Notes: generated by a model not told the origin, from the sequence alone. DNA of 64,000 nt from Ruegeria sp. HKCCD4315 (GCF_013112245.1 NZ_WVRN01000001.1:1988501-2052500); one strand, 5' to 3'. Positions 53,096 to 63,433 are shown, counted from the first letter of the stretch. A program made the numbers and translations.

Positions 53096-54115
53096 ATGGA
53101 CGTGGATGTTGGCCGTCTTCATTTCTTTGTTCAGGCGTTGGATCGCTACAGCGGCAATGCGAACATGTCTCGGGCTGTTCTGGGCCAAACCGGACTGAAG
53201 CCGCAAGACATCGCCCCCCCGGTTGAGACATGCAGCATTCAGAAAGAAGCCCTCTTCATCCGGTATGCCTGTGACGCCACCAAAGATATAACATTTGCGG
53301 CCCGCACCGGGCTTGAGGTCACCTCGGCCTCAACCGTGACGGCATATATCAGCAAATATTCCAGAGACCTGAAACAGGTGATGGAGAACCTTTCACGGTT
53401 TCACGGGATTATTGACCCGGCTATCGCGCTCAGTTTGCGCGTCGCAGGCAACTTTGCAGCTTTGGAAGCGGATTGGAAAGATGCTGGATTTGCACGCTAC
53501 CATCGACGCACCGAATTTCTGATCTTCGCCGCACTGGCAAGAATGCGCAATCTGACCCAGATCAACCTGCAACCGATTGAAATTCGGTTTCATCACAAGG
53601 TCGGGGATCAAGCCAAAAGCTTTGAAAAGATTGCTGGTTTTCCGGTGATCTTTGGCTCGGAGAAAATGGAGATCGTGCTGCCACTTTCAGCGCTGGAGCT
53701 ACCGGTTCCCACATATGATCCCAAACTGCGTGAACATCTTCTGGAATACGGTGAACGCCTGCTGGCCGAATGCGAAAAACCAAACCGCTCGATCCGCGCG
53801 CGGACCGAAGGCATGATCACTAAGTCCCTGCCCGGCACCATACCGCAGGCCGAAGCCATTGCGTCTGAGCTTGGGATGAGCTTGCGAACCTTTAGCCGCC
53901 GCCTGAAAGAAGAAGGTACAAGCTATCGCGACATCGTGGACGACCTAAGGTGTGATTTGGCACAGACCTTTCTGAACAACCGGATGTCCTTGTCAGAGAT
54001 TTCGTTTTCGCTGGGGTATGCGGATCAGGCCGCCTTCTCAACCGCCTTCAAACGCTGGACAGGGCAGCCACCAAGCGCCTTCAAAACCCGTGTCGAACAT
54101 CCCATTCGAACGTAA
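53096..54115 (+). CDS. AraC family transcriptional regulator
   Basis: A 339-residue regulator. Residues about 15-200 form an arabinose-binding-like (OruR/ArgR-type) ligand domain (TFAARTGLEVTSASTVTAYISK and similar). The two helix-turn-helix motifs of AraC are at the C-terminus (AIASELGMSLRTFSRRLKEEG and EISFSLGYADQAAFSTAFKRWTGQPPSAF). Such regulators often control the divergent gene, so the DCC1-DUF4166 pair is a candidate target across the 184-base gap. Confidence 0.9.
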   Translation: MDVDVGRLHFFVQALDRYSGNANMSRAVLGQTGLKPQDIAPPVETCSIQKEALFIRYACDATKDITFAARTGLEVTSASTVTAYISKYSRDLKQVMENLSRFHGIIDPAIALSLRVAGNFAALEADWKDAGFARYHRRTEFLIFAALARMRNLTQINLQPIEIRFHHKVGDQAKSFEKIAGFPVIFGSEKMEIVLPLSALELPVPTYDPKLREHLLEYGERLLAECEKPNRSIRARTEGMITKSLPGTIPQAEAIASELGMSLRTFSRRLKEEGTSYRDIVDDLRCDLAQTFLNNRMSLSEISFSLGYADQAAFSTAFKRWTGQPPSAFKTRVEHPIRT

Positions 54116-54256
54116 GACCGGGGGTCATCGGCCCTTAGGCCTCGCCCCGGCCCTGTCCCATGAGTGGACAAGACCGATATAGAAATCGACAGCGCCCGTG
54201 CCGTGTGAATTCCCGCCAATGTGATGAGAGAACAGGCCAATGTGATGGCCAAACGA

Positions 54257-54283
54257 AAAAGGCGCCTCGTGTGAGGCGCCTCT
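54257..54283 (-). terminator. rho-independent terminator of rpoD
   Basis: AGGCGCCTC and GAGGCGCCT form a nine-base-pair stem with a four-base loop. On the minus strand it ends with a run of T, five bases past the rpoD stop. Confidence 0.9.
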
Positions 54284-54287
54284 GTAT

Positions 54288-56276
54288 CTACTGATCCAGG
54301 AAAGACCGTAGCTTTCGAGATCGGCTGGGGTGCTTCAACTTGCGCAGTGCCTTCGCCTCGATCTGGCGGATCCGTTCGCGGGTCACGCTGAACTGCTGGC
54401 CAACCTCTTCCAGAGTGTGGTCGGTGTTCATACCGATGCCGAAACGCATCCGCAGAACCCGTTCCTCACGCGGCGTGAGCGAGGCCAGAACCCGAGTGGT
54501 CGTTTCCTTGAGGTTCTCTTGAATGGCGCTGTCCAGAGGCAGCACGGCATTCTTGTCCTCGATGAAATCGCCCAGCTGGCTGTCTTCTTCGTCACCGATT
54601 GGCGTTTCCAGCGAGATTGGTTCTTTGGCGATTTTCATCACCTTGCGAACCTTCTCAAGCGGCATTTGCAGCTTTTCTGCCAGTTCTTCCGGCGTCGGCT
54701 CGCGTCCGATTTCGTGCAGCATCTGACGACCGGTCCGAACCAGCTTGTTTATCGTTTCGATCATGTGAACCGGAATACGGATCGTGCGGGCCTGATCCGC
54801 GATAGACCGCGTGATCGCCTGACGAATCCACCAAGTCGCATAGGTCGAGAACTTATAGCCGCGGCGGTATTCGAACTTGTCCACCGCCTTCATCAAGCCG
54901 ATGTTACCTTCCTGAATAAGATCAAGGAATTGCAGGCCGCGGTTCGTGTATTTTTTGGCAATCGAGATCACCAGACGTAGGTTGGCCTCGACCATTTCCT
55001 TCTTGGCCTGACGCGCCTCTTTCTCGCCCTTCTGAACCTGTTGCACGATGCGGCGGAATTCAGAGATATCCAGACCGACATATTGACCGACCTGAGCCAT
55101 ATCGTTGCGCAGTTCTTCGACCTTAGCCGTCGAGCGTTCGATGAACATCTGCCACCCCCGGCCCGGCTTTTCAGCCATCTCGGACAACCAGTTCGGATCC
55201 AGTTCGCGACCCCGGTAGGCTTCGATGAACTCACGACGGTTGATACGGGCCTGATCGGCAAGCTTCACCATCGCGCTGTCCAGAGACATGACACGGCGGT
55301 TAATACCATAAAGCTGGTCGATCAGCGCTTCGATCCGGTTGTTGTGCAGATGAAGGCCATTCACCAGCTCAACGATTTCGGCGCGCAGCTTCTGATAGGT
55401 TTCTTCGTCTTTTTCACTGAACGAGCCATCTTCATTCAGAGTGGCCGAAATCCGGCTATCCTGCATTTCCGACAACATCGAGAAATCGGTCGAGATGCGT
55501 TCAAGCGTGGTCAGGACCTGATCCTTCAGCGCCGCTTCCATCGCGGCCAGCGACATGTTGGCCTGATCGTCATCATCGTCGTCATCGTCATTGTTCAGCG
55601 GATTGCCGTCAGCATCCAGCTCGGGGCCGGTGTCCTTTGCGGGCTTGGCTGCCTGCACTGTGGATGTGTCGACCACAGGCTCTTCCACATCACCGTCTTC
55701 GTCCATCTGATTGCCAAATGTGGCCTCCAGATCGATGACGTCGCGCAGAAGAATGTCTTCGGACAACAATTCGTCATGCCAGATGGTGATCGCCTGGAAG
55801 GTCAGAGGGCTTTCGCACAGCCCCTGGATCATGGTGTTCCGACCCGCTTCAATCCGCTTGGCGATAGCAATTTCGCCCTCGCGGCTCAGCAGTTCAACCG
55901 AACCCATCTCGCGCAGATACATGCGGACGGGGTCATCTGTTCGGTCCAGTTTTTCTGTGGCGGCCCCAGCCAATGCAACTTCACGGTTGCTATCGGTGGT
56001 GGTCAGTTCGGTCGAGCCTTTGTTCTCTTCCTCTTCTGCCTCTTCATCTTCGATGATGTTGATGCCCATCTCGGACAGCATCGACATAACGTCTTCGATT
56101 TGCTCCGAGCTGACCTGATCTGGTGGCAGAACCTGATTGAGCTGGTCGTAGGTGATGTAACCTTTCTCGCGGGCCTCGGCGATCATCTTCTTGACCTGGG
56201 CCTGGCTCATGTCCAGCGAGATTTCCTGTTCCTGCTCTTCGGATTTGCGATCTTCGGTCGTGTCTTTGGCGGCCAT
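54288..56276 (-). CDS. rpoD: RNA polymerase sigma factor RpoD (sigma-70)
   Basis: A 662-residue housekeeping sigma factor. Region 1.1 is acidic ([20 protein letters not shown]), then region 1.2 ([17 protein letters not shown]), an acidic non-conserved insert with an Asp run, region 2 ([59 protein letters not shown]), region 3 and region 4 ([27 protein letters not shown]). It is downstream of dnaG, the order of the ancestral macromolecular synthesis operon. The start has a good AGGAG site. Confidence 0.98.
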   Translation of the reverse strand: MAAKDTTEDRKSEEQEQEISLDMSQAQVKKMIAEAREKGYITYDQLNQVLPPDQVSSEQIEDVMSMLSEMGINIIEDEEAEEEENKGSTELTTTDSNREVALAGAATEKLDRTDDPVRMYLREMGSVELLSREGEIAIAKRIEAGRNTMIQGLCESPLTFQAITIWHDELLSEDILLRDVIDLEATFGNQMDEDGDVEEPVVDTSTVQAAKPAKDTGPELDADGNPLNNDDDDDDDDQANMSLAAMEAALKDQVLTTLERISTDFSMLSEMQDSRISATLNEDGSFSEKDEETYQKLRAEIVELVNGLHLHNNRIEALIDQLYGINRRVMSLDSAMVKLADQARINRREFIEAYRGRELDPNWLSEMAEKPGRGWQMFIERSTAKVEELRNDMAQVGQYVGLDISEFRRIVQQVQKGEKEARQAKKEMVEANLRLVISIAKKYTNRGLQFLDLIQEGNIGLMKAVDKFEYRRGYKFSTYATWWIRQAITRSIADQARTIRIPVHMIETINKLVRTGRQMLHEIGREPTPEELAEKLQMPLEKVRKVMKIAKEPISLETPIGDEEDSQLGDFIEDKNAVLPLDSAIQENLKETTTRVLASLTPREERVLRMRFGIGMNTDHTLEEVGQQFSVTRERIRQIEAKALRKLKHPSRSRKLRSFLDQ

Positions 56277-56390
56277 TCAATGCTCCTGCAGGGATGGGTG
56301 ATTCGTTTGAACCGAATCATTAGCGCGTAGAAGTGATTCGGCCACCCGTTTACCCGTTTTTCTTTTCCAGTGCCTTATGAAAACACCACT

Positions 56391-58337
56391 TTACCGGCGT
56401 TTCCGCTCGAATTTGATACCGGACATGATTGCCTTAAACGCGTCTTTCTCGTCGCGATTGATTCGCGCACCGTTGTCGGCAATGTCGAATACGGCCCTGT
56501 CTTCGTTCTGGCTGCGGCTTGTACGGTTGCGCTCTTCGGCGGCTTGCGCCAGCCGATATGTCAGCGCCTCATCGGCCAGATCAGACAATTCCTCCGCCGC
56601 TTCGGCTATCTCAGCATCCAACCCCTGGAGAGCTTTGATCTTTGCGAGTTCCTCGGCCAGCGTCATCTCGGCCTTTTCAACGTCGCCTGGTTTATACACA
56701 CAGGGGATCACTGCGACATGGCGAAGGACCAGCAGGTTTTCAAGGGGCTGAGCCCCCAAAGAATCTACAATGTGGTCTTTCAGATGATCCGGATCATCAA
56801 TCGCGTGACGCAGAATGGCGTCTCGCAGGGCAGCGTATTCGGGGTTGAGGCATTCCATGTCTTCAAGCTGGTGCTCGAACTGGACAACGACCTGTGGGTT
56901 TAGGATGGCGATGGCGAGAATGGCCGCCTCGCGCAGTTGGATATCAGCGGTCTCGGACGACGCCAGGAAAGACGCCCGCGCACCCGGCGAGGCGCTCTGC
57001 GGAGGCTGCCACTTGCCACGCGGCTGCCACTGTCGGTTCTGTGGTTGGCGCTGGGGACGGAATAGCTGCCAGCGCAAATCCTTGATCTCTTGCCCATAAT
57101 GCGAGCGGATCGAGGGGTCGCGGATCAGTTTGATCTTGTCGCGCAACGATTTGTCCAGCGCCGCCTTGCGCTCGGGGCTGTCAAAGACTTTCCCTTCGGT
57201 CTCACGCTGCCACAGCAGTTTGACCATCGGAATGGCGCTTTCCAGCACCGATTGCACAGCCCCAGACCCTTCTGCCCGCAACAAATCGTCGGGATCCTTG
57301 CCTTCGGGCATCAGTGCAAAGCGCAGTGATTTACCCGCTTCGAGCAACGGCAAAGCCAGATCGACCGCTCGCATCGCAGCACGCAGTCCCGCCGTATCAC
57401 CATCCAGCGCAATGATCGGTTCGTTGGAAACGCGCCAGAGCAATTGCAACTGATGCTCGGTGATTGCCGTGCCCAAAGGGGCGACCGACGCGCCAAAGCC
57501 CGCCTCGGCCAGCGCAATCACGTCCATATACCCTTCGGCCACGATCAAAGGCTGCCCTTTGCCCGCCGCCTGCCGCGCAGGGCCATGGTTGAACAGGCTG
57601 CGCCCTTTATCGAACAACTCGGTCTCGGGCGAGTTCAGGTATTTAGCGTTATCATTGGGGTCCATCGCCCGCCCACCAAACGCGATACACCGTCCACGCG
57701 GATCGCGGATAGGGAACATGATCCGGTTACGGAACGTGTCATAAGGTTTCTTACCCTTGTTGGACGGCTTGGCCAGCCCTGCCCCAAGGATCAGATCCTC
57801 AGCCACATTCTTGCCGCGCAGATGATCCCACAGCGCCTGCCACCCATCCGGGGCAAATCCGATCTCCCACCGATCCAGCGCTTGCGCGTCCAACCCTCGA
57901 CCCGTCAAGTAATCGCGTGCAGGCGCACCCGCCCCTGTTTTGAGTTGCAGTCGGAAGAACTGCACTGCCTGCTCCATCACATCAGCCAATTGCGACCGGC
58001 GGTCCTGCTTTTCCTGCGCTTTGGGATCACGGGCGGGCATGGGCATCCCGGCCTCACGCGCCAAAATCTCAACCGCTTCGATGAATGAGACATTCTCGGT
58101 TTCCTTCACAAAACTGATTGCGTCGCCTTTGGCGTGACAGCCGAAGCAGTAATAAAACCCCTTCTGGTCATCGACGTGGAACGAGGCCGTCTTTTCATGG
58201 TGAAACGGGCATGGGGCCCACATATCCCCCTTGCCTTGGTTGGACTTGCGCTGATCCCACATAACTTTGCGCCCGACGACCTGAGACAGGCTTAGCCGGG
58301 TACGCAACTCATCCAGAAATCCGGGGGGCAAAGACAT
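56391..58337 (-). CDS. dnaG: DNA primase
   Basis: A 648-residue primase that makes RNA primers for replication. The CHC2 zinc finger is CPFHHEKTASFHVDDQKGFYYCFGCHAKGD. The Toprim core shows LIVAEGYMDVIALAEAG and IALDGDTAGLRAA, and the C-terminal helicase-binding part follows. Length is within the family range. rpoD lies 115 bases downstream. A GATTCG/CGAATC hairpin sits in the gap. Confidence 0.97.
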   Translation of the reverse strand: MSLPPGFLDELRTRLSLSQVVGRKVMWDQRKSNQGKGDMWAPCPFHHEKTASFHVDDQKGFYYCFGCHAKGDAISFVKETENVSFIEAVEILAREAGMPMPARDPKAQEKQDRRSQLADVMEQAVQFFRLQLKTGAGAPARDYLTGRGLDAQALDRWEIGFAPDGWQALWDHLRGKNVAEDLILGAGLAKPSNKGKKPYDTFRNRIMFPIRDPRGRCIAFGGRAMDPNDNAKYLNSPETELFDKGRSLFNHGPARQAAGKGQPLIVAEGYMDVIALAEAGFGASVAPLGTAITEHQLQLLWRVSNEPIIALDGDTAGLRAAMRAVDLALPLLEAGKSLRFALMPEGKDPDDLLRAEGSGAVQSVLESAIPMVKLLWQRETEGKVFDSPERKAALDKSLRDKIKLIRDPSIRSHYGQEIKDLRWQLFRPQRQPQNRQWQPRGKWQPPQSASPGARASFLASSETADIQLREAAILAIAILNPQVVVQFEHQLEDMECLNPEYAALRDAILRHAIDDPDHLKDHIVDSLGAQPLENLLVLRHVAVIPCVYKPGDVEKAEMTLAEELAKIKALQGLDAEIAEAAEELSDLADEALTYRLAQAAEERNRTSRSQNEDRAVFDIADNGARINRDEKDAFKAIMSGIKFERKRR

Positions 58338-58417
58338 GGGTCAAACCTGCCAGAAATGAAAACCCGCGCCAAGGGGACGGCGCGGGCTTATCCACAAGGA
58401 ATTGGCGTAACTGTGGA

Positions 58418-58714
58418 TTATTGCTGCAGACACAGCTCCAACCACGCGGCACCCAGATCCTTCTTGCGCACATCGCGCATCTTTTGCTCATAAACCCAGG
58501 GCGTAATCAGCGGAATCGCCGCATTATAGTTCTCGGGCCAGGTCGGTGAACTGTCCGCAATCGCCTGTGCGACGTCGCGCTCTTTTACCCTGTCCAACCG
58601 TGCCTTCTGGATCGCGGCCACCACATCGGCCTGATATTTACAGCTTTGCTCGGCGCTGTCCTGAGCCAGTGAAGGGGTGGCAAGCAAGGCCGCGACGATG
58701 GCGATACGCAACAT
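58418..58714 (-). CDS. secreted hypothetical protein
   Basis: A 98-residue protein with a signal peptide (MLRIAIVAALLATPSLAQ, cleavage at about 18). The mature part is short and mostly helical (YQADVVAAIQKARLDRVKERDVAQAI), with two cysteines, one near each end (SCKYQ and ELCLQQ). ATG 58714 is chosen since the family-like signal peptide starts there. Function unknown. Confidence 0.75.
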   Translation of the reverse strand: MLRIAIVAALLATPSLAQDSAEQSCKYQADVVAAIQKARLDRVKERDVAQAIADSSPTWPENYNAAIPLITPWVYEQKMRDVRKKDLGAAWLELCLQQ

Positions 58715-58848
58715 GGGGTTCTCCCGGATTCGTTTCTTTCGGCGCAGCTTACCTGTCTGGGTCTCGGGCTGCCATAATCCTTTTTGCCACCTGGCACTGC
58801 TGAACAACTTGAGAGTGGGGCAGCCAGCCTGCCCCACCCGTTTTGACG

Positions 58849-60279
58849 TCAGAGCCCTTTGGCGCGGTAGCTTTTCGCCACGCGGTCAATGGCCACGATA
58901 TAGGCCGCTGTACGCAGGTCCTCTACATCGTCTCGGCTGTGCCAGACCTCGCGCATCGACTGGTAAGCAATGCGCATGGTGTCATCCAGACCGGACCGAA
59001 CCAGTTCCAACTCGTCAGCCCCTTTCAGATACTGCGTCTTAAAGTCAGGCGACATCGTCCAGGCATCGCCAAGATAGCGGTCCAGCCTTTCCAATTCGCT
59101 CACGATCAACTCATGCCGCGCTTCTTCCTGTCGCCGCTGCATCCGGCCAAAGCGGATATGGCTGAGGTTTTTGACCCATTCGAAGTAAGAAACGGTCACA
59201 CCACCAGCGTTGGCATACATATCCGGGATGATCACTGTGCCCTTCTTGCGCAGAATTTCATCCGCACCTGCCGTCACCGGCCCGTTTGCGGCTTCGATGA
59301 TCAAGGGCGCTTTGATCCGTTCGGCATTGGACAAGTTGATAACACCTTCCAGTGCAGCCGGGATCAGGATGTCACATTCCGCTTCCAGCACGCTTCCACC
59401 TTCGGCCGAGTGGGTCGCATCGGGGTAATCCTTGACCCCGCCATGTTTGACGATCCACTGGCGGACCGCTTCAACGTCGATGCCGTCGGGATTGTACAGC
59501 GCACCGTCCCATTCGATGATGCCAACGATGATTGAGCCGTCCTGTTCGCTGAGGAACTTGGCCGCGTGGTACCCCACATTACCCAATCCCTGCACCACTA
59601 CGCGCTTACCGTCCAGCTTGCCGGACAGGCCAGCTTTCTGCACGTCTTCCGGATGACGGAAGAACTCGCGCAGCGCGTATTGGATGCCGCGTCCCGTTGC
59701 CTCAACCCGTCCGGCAATGCCACCCGCGTTCAGAGGCTTACCCGTTACACAAGCGCGCGCGTTGATGTCCGTGGTGTTCATCCGCGCGTATTGGTCGGCC
59801 ATCCATGCCATTTCTCGTTCACCCGTTCCCATATCGGGGGCCGGGACGTTCTGAGACGGGTTGATCAGGTCACGCTTGGCCAGTTCATAGGCAAAGCGTC
59901 GGGTGATCTGCTCCATCTCATGTTCTTCGTACTTTCTGGGATCAATGCACAAACCGCCTTTCGATCCGCCAAACGGCGTCTCAACCAGCGCGCACTTATA
60001 GGTCATCAGCGCAGCCAGCGCTTCAACTTCGTCCTGGTTCACGGCCAAAGCATAGCGGATACCGCCTTTGACAGGCTCCATATGTTCGGAATGCACAGAA
60101 CGGTATCCGGTGAAGGTATGGATTTCCCCCCTGAGCCGCACACCAAATCGTACGGTGTAGGTCGCGTTGCAAACCCGGATCTTTTGCTCCAGCCCCGGCG
60201 GTAGGTCCATCAGGGACGCCGCCCTATTGAACATCAAGTCAACACTCTCACGAAAGCTGGGTTCTTTGATGCCGGTCAT
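58849..60279 (-). CDS. gdhA: glutamate dehydrogenase (Glu/Leu/Phe/Val type)
   Basis: A 476-residue enzyme for reversible oxidative deamination of glutamate. Catalytic features are GGIRYALAVNQDEVEALAALMTYKCALVETPFGGSKGG (substrate and catalytic lysines), PAPDMGTGEREMAWMAD, the nucleotide site VVVQGLGNVGYHAAK, and PAALEGVINL. ATG 60279 has a GGAGG site; the frame opens upstream to 60348. Whether it uses NAD or NADP is not determined by eye. Confidence 0.94.
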   Translation of the reverse strand: MTGIKEPSFRESVDLMFNRAASLMDLPPGLEQKIRVCNATYTVRFGVRLRGEIHTFTGYRSVHSEHMEPVKGGIRYALAVNQDEVEALAALMTYKCALVETPFGGSKGGLCIDPRKYEEHEMEQITRRFAYELAKRDLINPSQNVPAPDMGTGEREMAWMADQYARMNTTDINARACVTGKPLNAGGIAGRVEATGRGIQYALREFFRHPEDVQKAGLSGKLDGKRVVVQGLGNVGYHAAKFLSEQDGSIIVGIIEWDGALYNPDGIDVEAVRQWIVKHGGVKDYPDATHSAEGGSVLEAECDILIPAALEGVINLSNAERIKAPLIIEAANGPVTAGADEILRKKGTVIIPDMYANAGGVTVSYFEWVKNLSHIRFGRMQRRQEEARHELIVSELERLDRYLGDAWTMSPDFKTQYLKGADELELVRSGLDDTMRIAYQSMREVWHSRDDVEDLRTAAYIVAIDRVAKSYRAKGL

Positions 60280-60610
60280 ACAATCCTCCGTATCGATACC
60301 AGACGCAACGTCATGACTTTTTGTCGCACCAGTTGCGTCAGGCTGCAATCAAACATTGCACTTTTTTTCATCATTTCATTAACAAATACGTCACCGCCTG
60401 TGGATGAGTCGGTCTACCGACTGAATCCTTAACGAATTGTTTTCATTTCATTGACAGATCGGTCTGGGCGACAGGTTTTATAGCCGATTTGCGCGTAAAA
60501 AGGCCAAAACCAAGCCTTTTTCGCCCAATTCACGCCATGTTTGAAAACTAAATTTATACCAAATCTCTTTTTATGTCGCACGAATTCTACGTGCGGTGCG
60601 GAGTCATCAA
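60280..60610. other. intergenic region between gdhA and the Tad-type genes
   Basis: About 330 AT-rich bases with no gene. Seen here: an inverted repeat GACGCAAC/GTTGCGTC (60302-60339) 23 bases upstream of gdhA, a GTCGGT/ACCGAC hairpin (60408-60421), and AAAAAGGC/GCCTTTTT (60497-60521), which resembles a bidirectional terminator. A TTGACA near 60453 could be part of a promoter for the plus-strand genes. Confidence 0.5.
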
Positions 60611-62299
60611 ATGATTAAACACTCGCTTCAGAACGACGGCTCGATGCCGAAACGCAAAGCTTCCCAATTGCGCGCGTTCGTTGACAGGGAAGACGGCACT
60701 TTTACAATCTTCACTCTACTCATCCTGATCCTGATGCTTGCGATCACCGGCATGTCCATGGACATCATGACTCATGAACGTGATCGCGCCAACGTGCAAT
60801 CCACCTTGGACCGTGCCGTTCTGGCTGCCGCAGACCTGGACCAAAAACTTCCTCCGCAACAGGTTGTCGAAGACTATATGGAAAAGGCCGGTCTGGGCCA
60901 TCTTGAAAAGACGATTACAGTTGTCGAAGGGTTCGGCTCGAGAACAGTGTCAGCGACGGCAGAGGCGGTCGTGCCAACGCGTTTCCTGCGGTTCGGTACT
61001 GTGACAGAGCTGGGGATTGTAGCGGCAAGTACTGCCGAAGAGTCGATCGGTTCGGTCGAGATTTCTCTGGTTCTGGACATGTCTGGGTCTATGACAAGAT
61101 CGTCTGCCACCGCGGGGAAGTCGAAAATCGAAGTTCTGCGAAGCGCAGCCAAGGAATTTGTCACGCTGATGCTTGAAGAATCCGGCGAGACTAAAATTTC
61201 AATGTCGATTGTGCCTTATGCAACGCAGGTCAATGCGGGGCAGGACATTTTGGGCAAGTTCGACAATGTAACGTCGGAACATGCTTATTCGCACTGCGTG
61301 AATTTCACATCGGGTCAATTTAGCTCTGCGACGCTTGACCCGTCAGTCTTTTACCAACGCACCGCTCATTTCGACCCATGGCGCTACAGCAGCGCATATG
61401 TAAACGGTGGGTATACTGATGGTGAACAGAGCCCCGCTTATTATGTGTGTCCAGTGCGTAATGGCAGTGAGATCACACCTGTTACGGACAACGTTGAGTA
61501 TCTGCACAATCGCATCGACGCCCTGACGGCAAGCGGCAACACCTCTATTGATGTGGGTATGAAGTGGGGTGTTGGAATGTTGGATCCGACATTCCAGCCG
61601 GTGATCAACGATCTGGCGGCCGAAGGCAAAGTGCCTGCGAAATTCTCGGTTCGCCCTGAATCCTTCGACTCGGATGTTCTGAAGGTCGTGATCGTCATGA
61701 CCGACGGTCAAAACACCACGCAATACATGCTGGACTCGTCTGTCCGCAGTGGACAGACCGATATCTGGTTCAACCCCGAATTTGAGCGGGCAGATGGCAA
61801 GAAAGGCGAATACAGCGTTCGTTATGCGCGCAACCCTGATCGGTGGGTTTGGATGCAACATACCGAAGAAAACGGCGGTAGTTACGTCACTGCGGAGCAT
61901 CCGTTCGGGAACCCCCCCAATGAGAACGACTCGAACGAAGAGATCGGAACTGCAACGCGCCTGACCTATCCCGAACTGTTCGATCTGGCCTCGCTGTGGT
62001 GGAATGCCAAGAATAACTACTACTGGCAGTCCAACCATGAAAGCAACTGGTATTGGAACCTTCGGAAATCTGTCGGCTCATCCACAAAAAATACGCGTAC
62101 GGCCAGCATTTGTGGCGCAGCGAAAGACGAGGGTGTCATCATTTACGGCATTGCGTTCGAGGCACCGACCAACGGCCTGAACACCATCAAGTCCTGCGCC
62201 AGCTCGGATAGTCATGTTTACAACGTAAGCGGGCTGAACCTGGAAAAGGCGTTTGCATCGATCGCGTCCTCTATCCGCAAACTGAGGCTGACCCAATGA
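60611..62299 (+). CDS. Tad pilus assembly protein TadG-like with VWA domain
   Basis: A 562-residue protein. The N-terminal pseudopilin-like segment DREDGTFTIFTLLILILMLA is followed by TERDRANVQSTLDRAVLAAADLDQ, the usual TadG start. A von Willebrand A domain follows with the MIDAS pattern DMSGSMTRSS (about residue 156) and VIVMTDGQNTTQ. ATG 60611 is used; GTG 60596 is the in-frame alternative. The next gene overlaps its stop by four bases. Confidence 0.88.
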   Translation: MIKHSLQNDGSMPKRKASQLRAFVDREDGTFTIFTLLILILMLAITGMSMDIMTHERDRANVQSTLDRAVLAAADLDQKLPPQQVVEDYMEKAGLGHLEKTITVVEGFGSRTVSATAEAVVPTRFLRFGTVTELGIVAASTAEESIGSVEISLVLDMSGSMTRSSATAGKSKIEVLRSAAKEFVTLMLEESGETKISMSIVPYATQVNAGQDILGKFDNVTSEHAYSHCVNFTSGQFSSATLDPSVFYQRTAHFDPWRYSSAYVNGGYTDGEQSPAYYVCPVRNGSEITPVTDNVEYLHNRIDALTASGNTSIDVGMKWGVGMLDPTFQPVINDLAAEGKVPAKFSVRPESFDSDVLKVVIVMTDGQNTTQYMLDSSVRSGQTDIWFNPEFERADGKKGEYSVRYARNPDRWVWMQHTEENGGSYVTAEHPFGNPPNENDSNEEIGTATRLTYPELFDLASLWWNAKNNYYWQSNHESNWYWNLRKSVGSSTKNTRTASICGAAKDEGVIIYGIAFEAPTNGLNTIKSCASSDSHVYNVSGLNLEKAFASIASSIRKLRLTQ

Positions 62300-62832
62300 T
62301 CCGTAAGACCAAGTCAAAACTTAGCTTCTTCAAGCGATCAGAGACCGGAAACGCGACGATCGAATTTGTTATGATCGTTCCCTTCTTCCTGGCGTTTTTG
62401 GGGATTGGGGCGGAAATGAACGTTATCACCACGCAACACGGCGCTCTGGAACAAGGCGTAGATAGGGTGGTTCGGGACATTCGACTGAACACTGGTACAA
62501 AATGGGATCATGACGTCATTAAAATCCGGATCTGTGAAATTTCTGGCATCCAGAACTGCGAGGCGAACCTGCGTTTGGAAATGATCAGGCAGAACGCGTT
62601 CGTAGGAATAAATCTTCCTGAAAAACCAGACTGCACCGATAGCACGGAAGAGGTTAACCCGCTGCATGAGTTTAAGTTCGACAGCGGTGAATCAAACGAG
62701 TTGATGATCCTTCGCGCCTGCCTCCGTGTTGACCCCGTATTCAAGACGTCTGTCATCGCGCGTGAAGTCCCCGACGAATCCGGTCATTACTCTTTGACTG
62801 CGACGACGGCATTCGTACAGGAGCCACGGTAA
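62296..62832 (+). CDS. TadE-like pseudopilin
   Basis: A 178-residue protein whose N-terminus has the TadE-type segment ETGNATIEFVMIVPFFLAFL, with the glutamate in the hydrophobic stretch that is typical of pseudopilins. The remainder is an extracytoplasmic domain with cysteines. It overlaps TadG by four bases (ATGA) and precedes the next gene by four bases. Confidence 0.85.
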   Translation: MIRKTKSKLSFFKRSETGNATIEFVMIVPFFLAFLGIGAEMNVITTQHGALEQGVDRVVRDIRLNTGTKWDHDVIKIRICEISGIQNCEANLRLEMIRQNAFVGINLPEKPDCTDSTEEVNPLHEFKFDSGESNELMILRACLRVDPVFKTSVIAREVPDESGHYSLTATTAFVQEPR

Positions 62833-62836
62833 AGCC

Positions 62837-63433
62837 ATGTCTGTCATGCGAAACGTGAAAAAACGCGTCCAAGCCTTCAAGGAAGATGAAAGCGGCATTC
62901 TGACAGTAGAAGCCCTGATGATCTTCCCTCTGTTGCTTTGGACTGTCACATTCTCTTTCACAGCATTTGAAGGGTTTCGGCAGAGCGCGTCGAATCAAAA
63001 GGCGGCTTATACAGTCAGCGACCTGATCTCGCGTGAATCACAGGAAGTGACCGACATATATATCGACTCGCTACAAGAGTTGATGGGACGGATGATCAAC
63101 AACCGTTCCGATGTGGATGTTCGGATCTCATTGTTGCGGTACGAAGAAGATGAAGACCGACACGATGTGCGCTGGTCAACCGCACGCGGATACGATTGGG
63201 TTTGGGACGACACCAATGTCGAAGAACTCAAAGATCGTCTGCCGCCGATGCCCGACCAAGACACGATTATTTTGGTGGAAACATCGAACGAATATATTCC
63301 GATGTTCAAACCGGGTTGGGACTTTGCAACCGGAATTACCTTTGAAAACTTCATCTTCACAAGCCCCCGCTTTGCCGGCAAGGTTGCATGTGACCTAGAG
63401 AGACCCCCGGTCATCTGTAAGAAGGAAGACTAG
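62837..63433 (+). CDS. TadE/TadF-like pseudopilin
   Basis: A 198-residue protein with the second pseudopilin-like start (DESGILTVEALMIFPLLLWT). The rest is soluble and acidic, with two cysteines near the end (KVACDLERPPVIC). Third gene of the set. The last 39 bases overlap the convergent gene. The other Tad genes (ATPase, secretin, prepilin) are not in the window. Confidence 0.82.
   Translation: MSVMRNVKKRVQAFKEDESGILTVEALMIFPLLLWTVTFSFTAFEGFRQSASNQKAAYTVSDLISRESQEVTDIYIDSLQELMGRMINNRSDVDVRISLLRYEEDEDRHDVRWSTARGYDWVWDDTNVEELKDRLPPMPDQDTIILVETSNEYIPMFKPGWDFATGITFENFIFTSPRFAGKVACDLERPPVICKKED

Noticed and set aside
55041..56330. Plus-strand frame of 429 codons over rpoD
   Set aside because: Shadow of the opposite strand of a certain gene, with no ribosome site or recognisable domain.
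60453..60475. Promoter for the Tad genes (TTGACA with a TTTTAT)
   Set aside because: The spacer is about 19-20 bases, too long to be convincing; kept only as a remark on the intergenic region.
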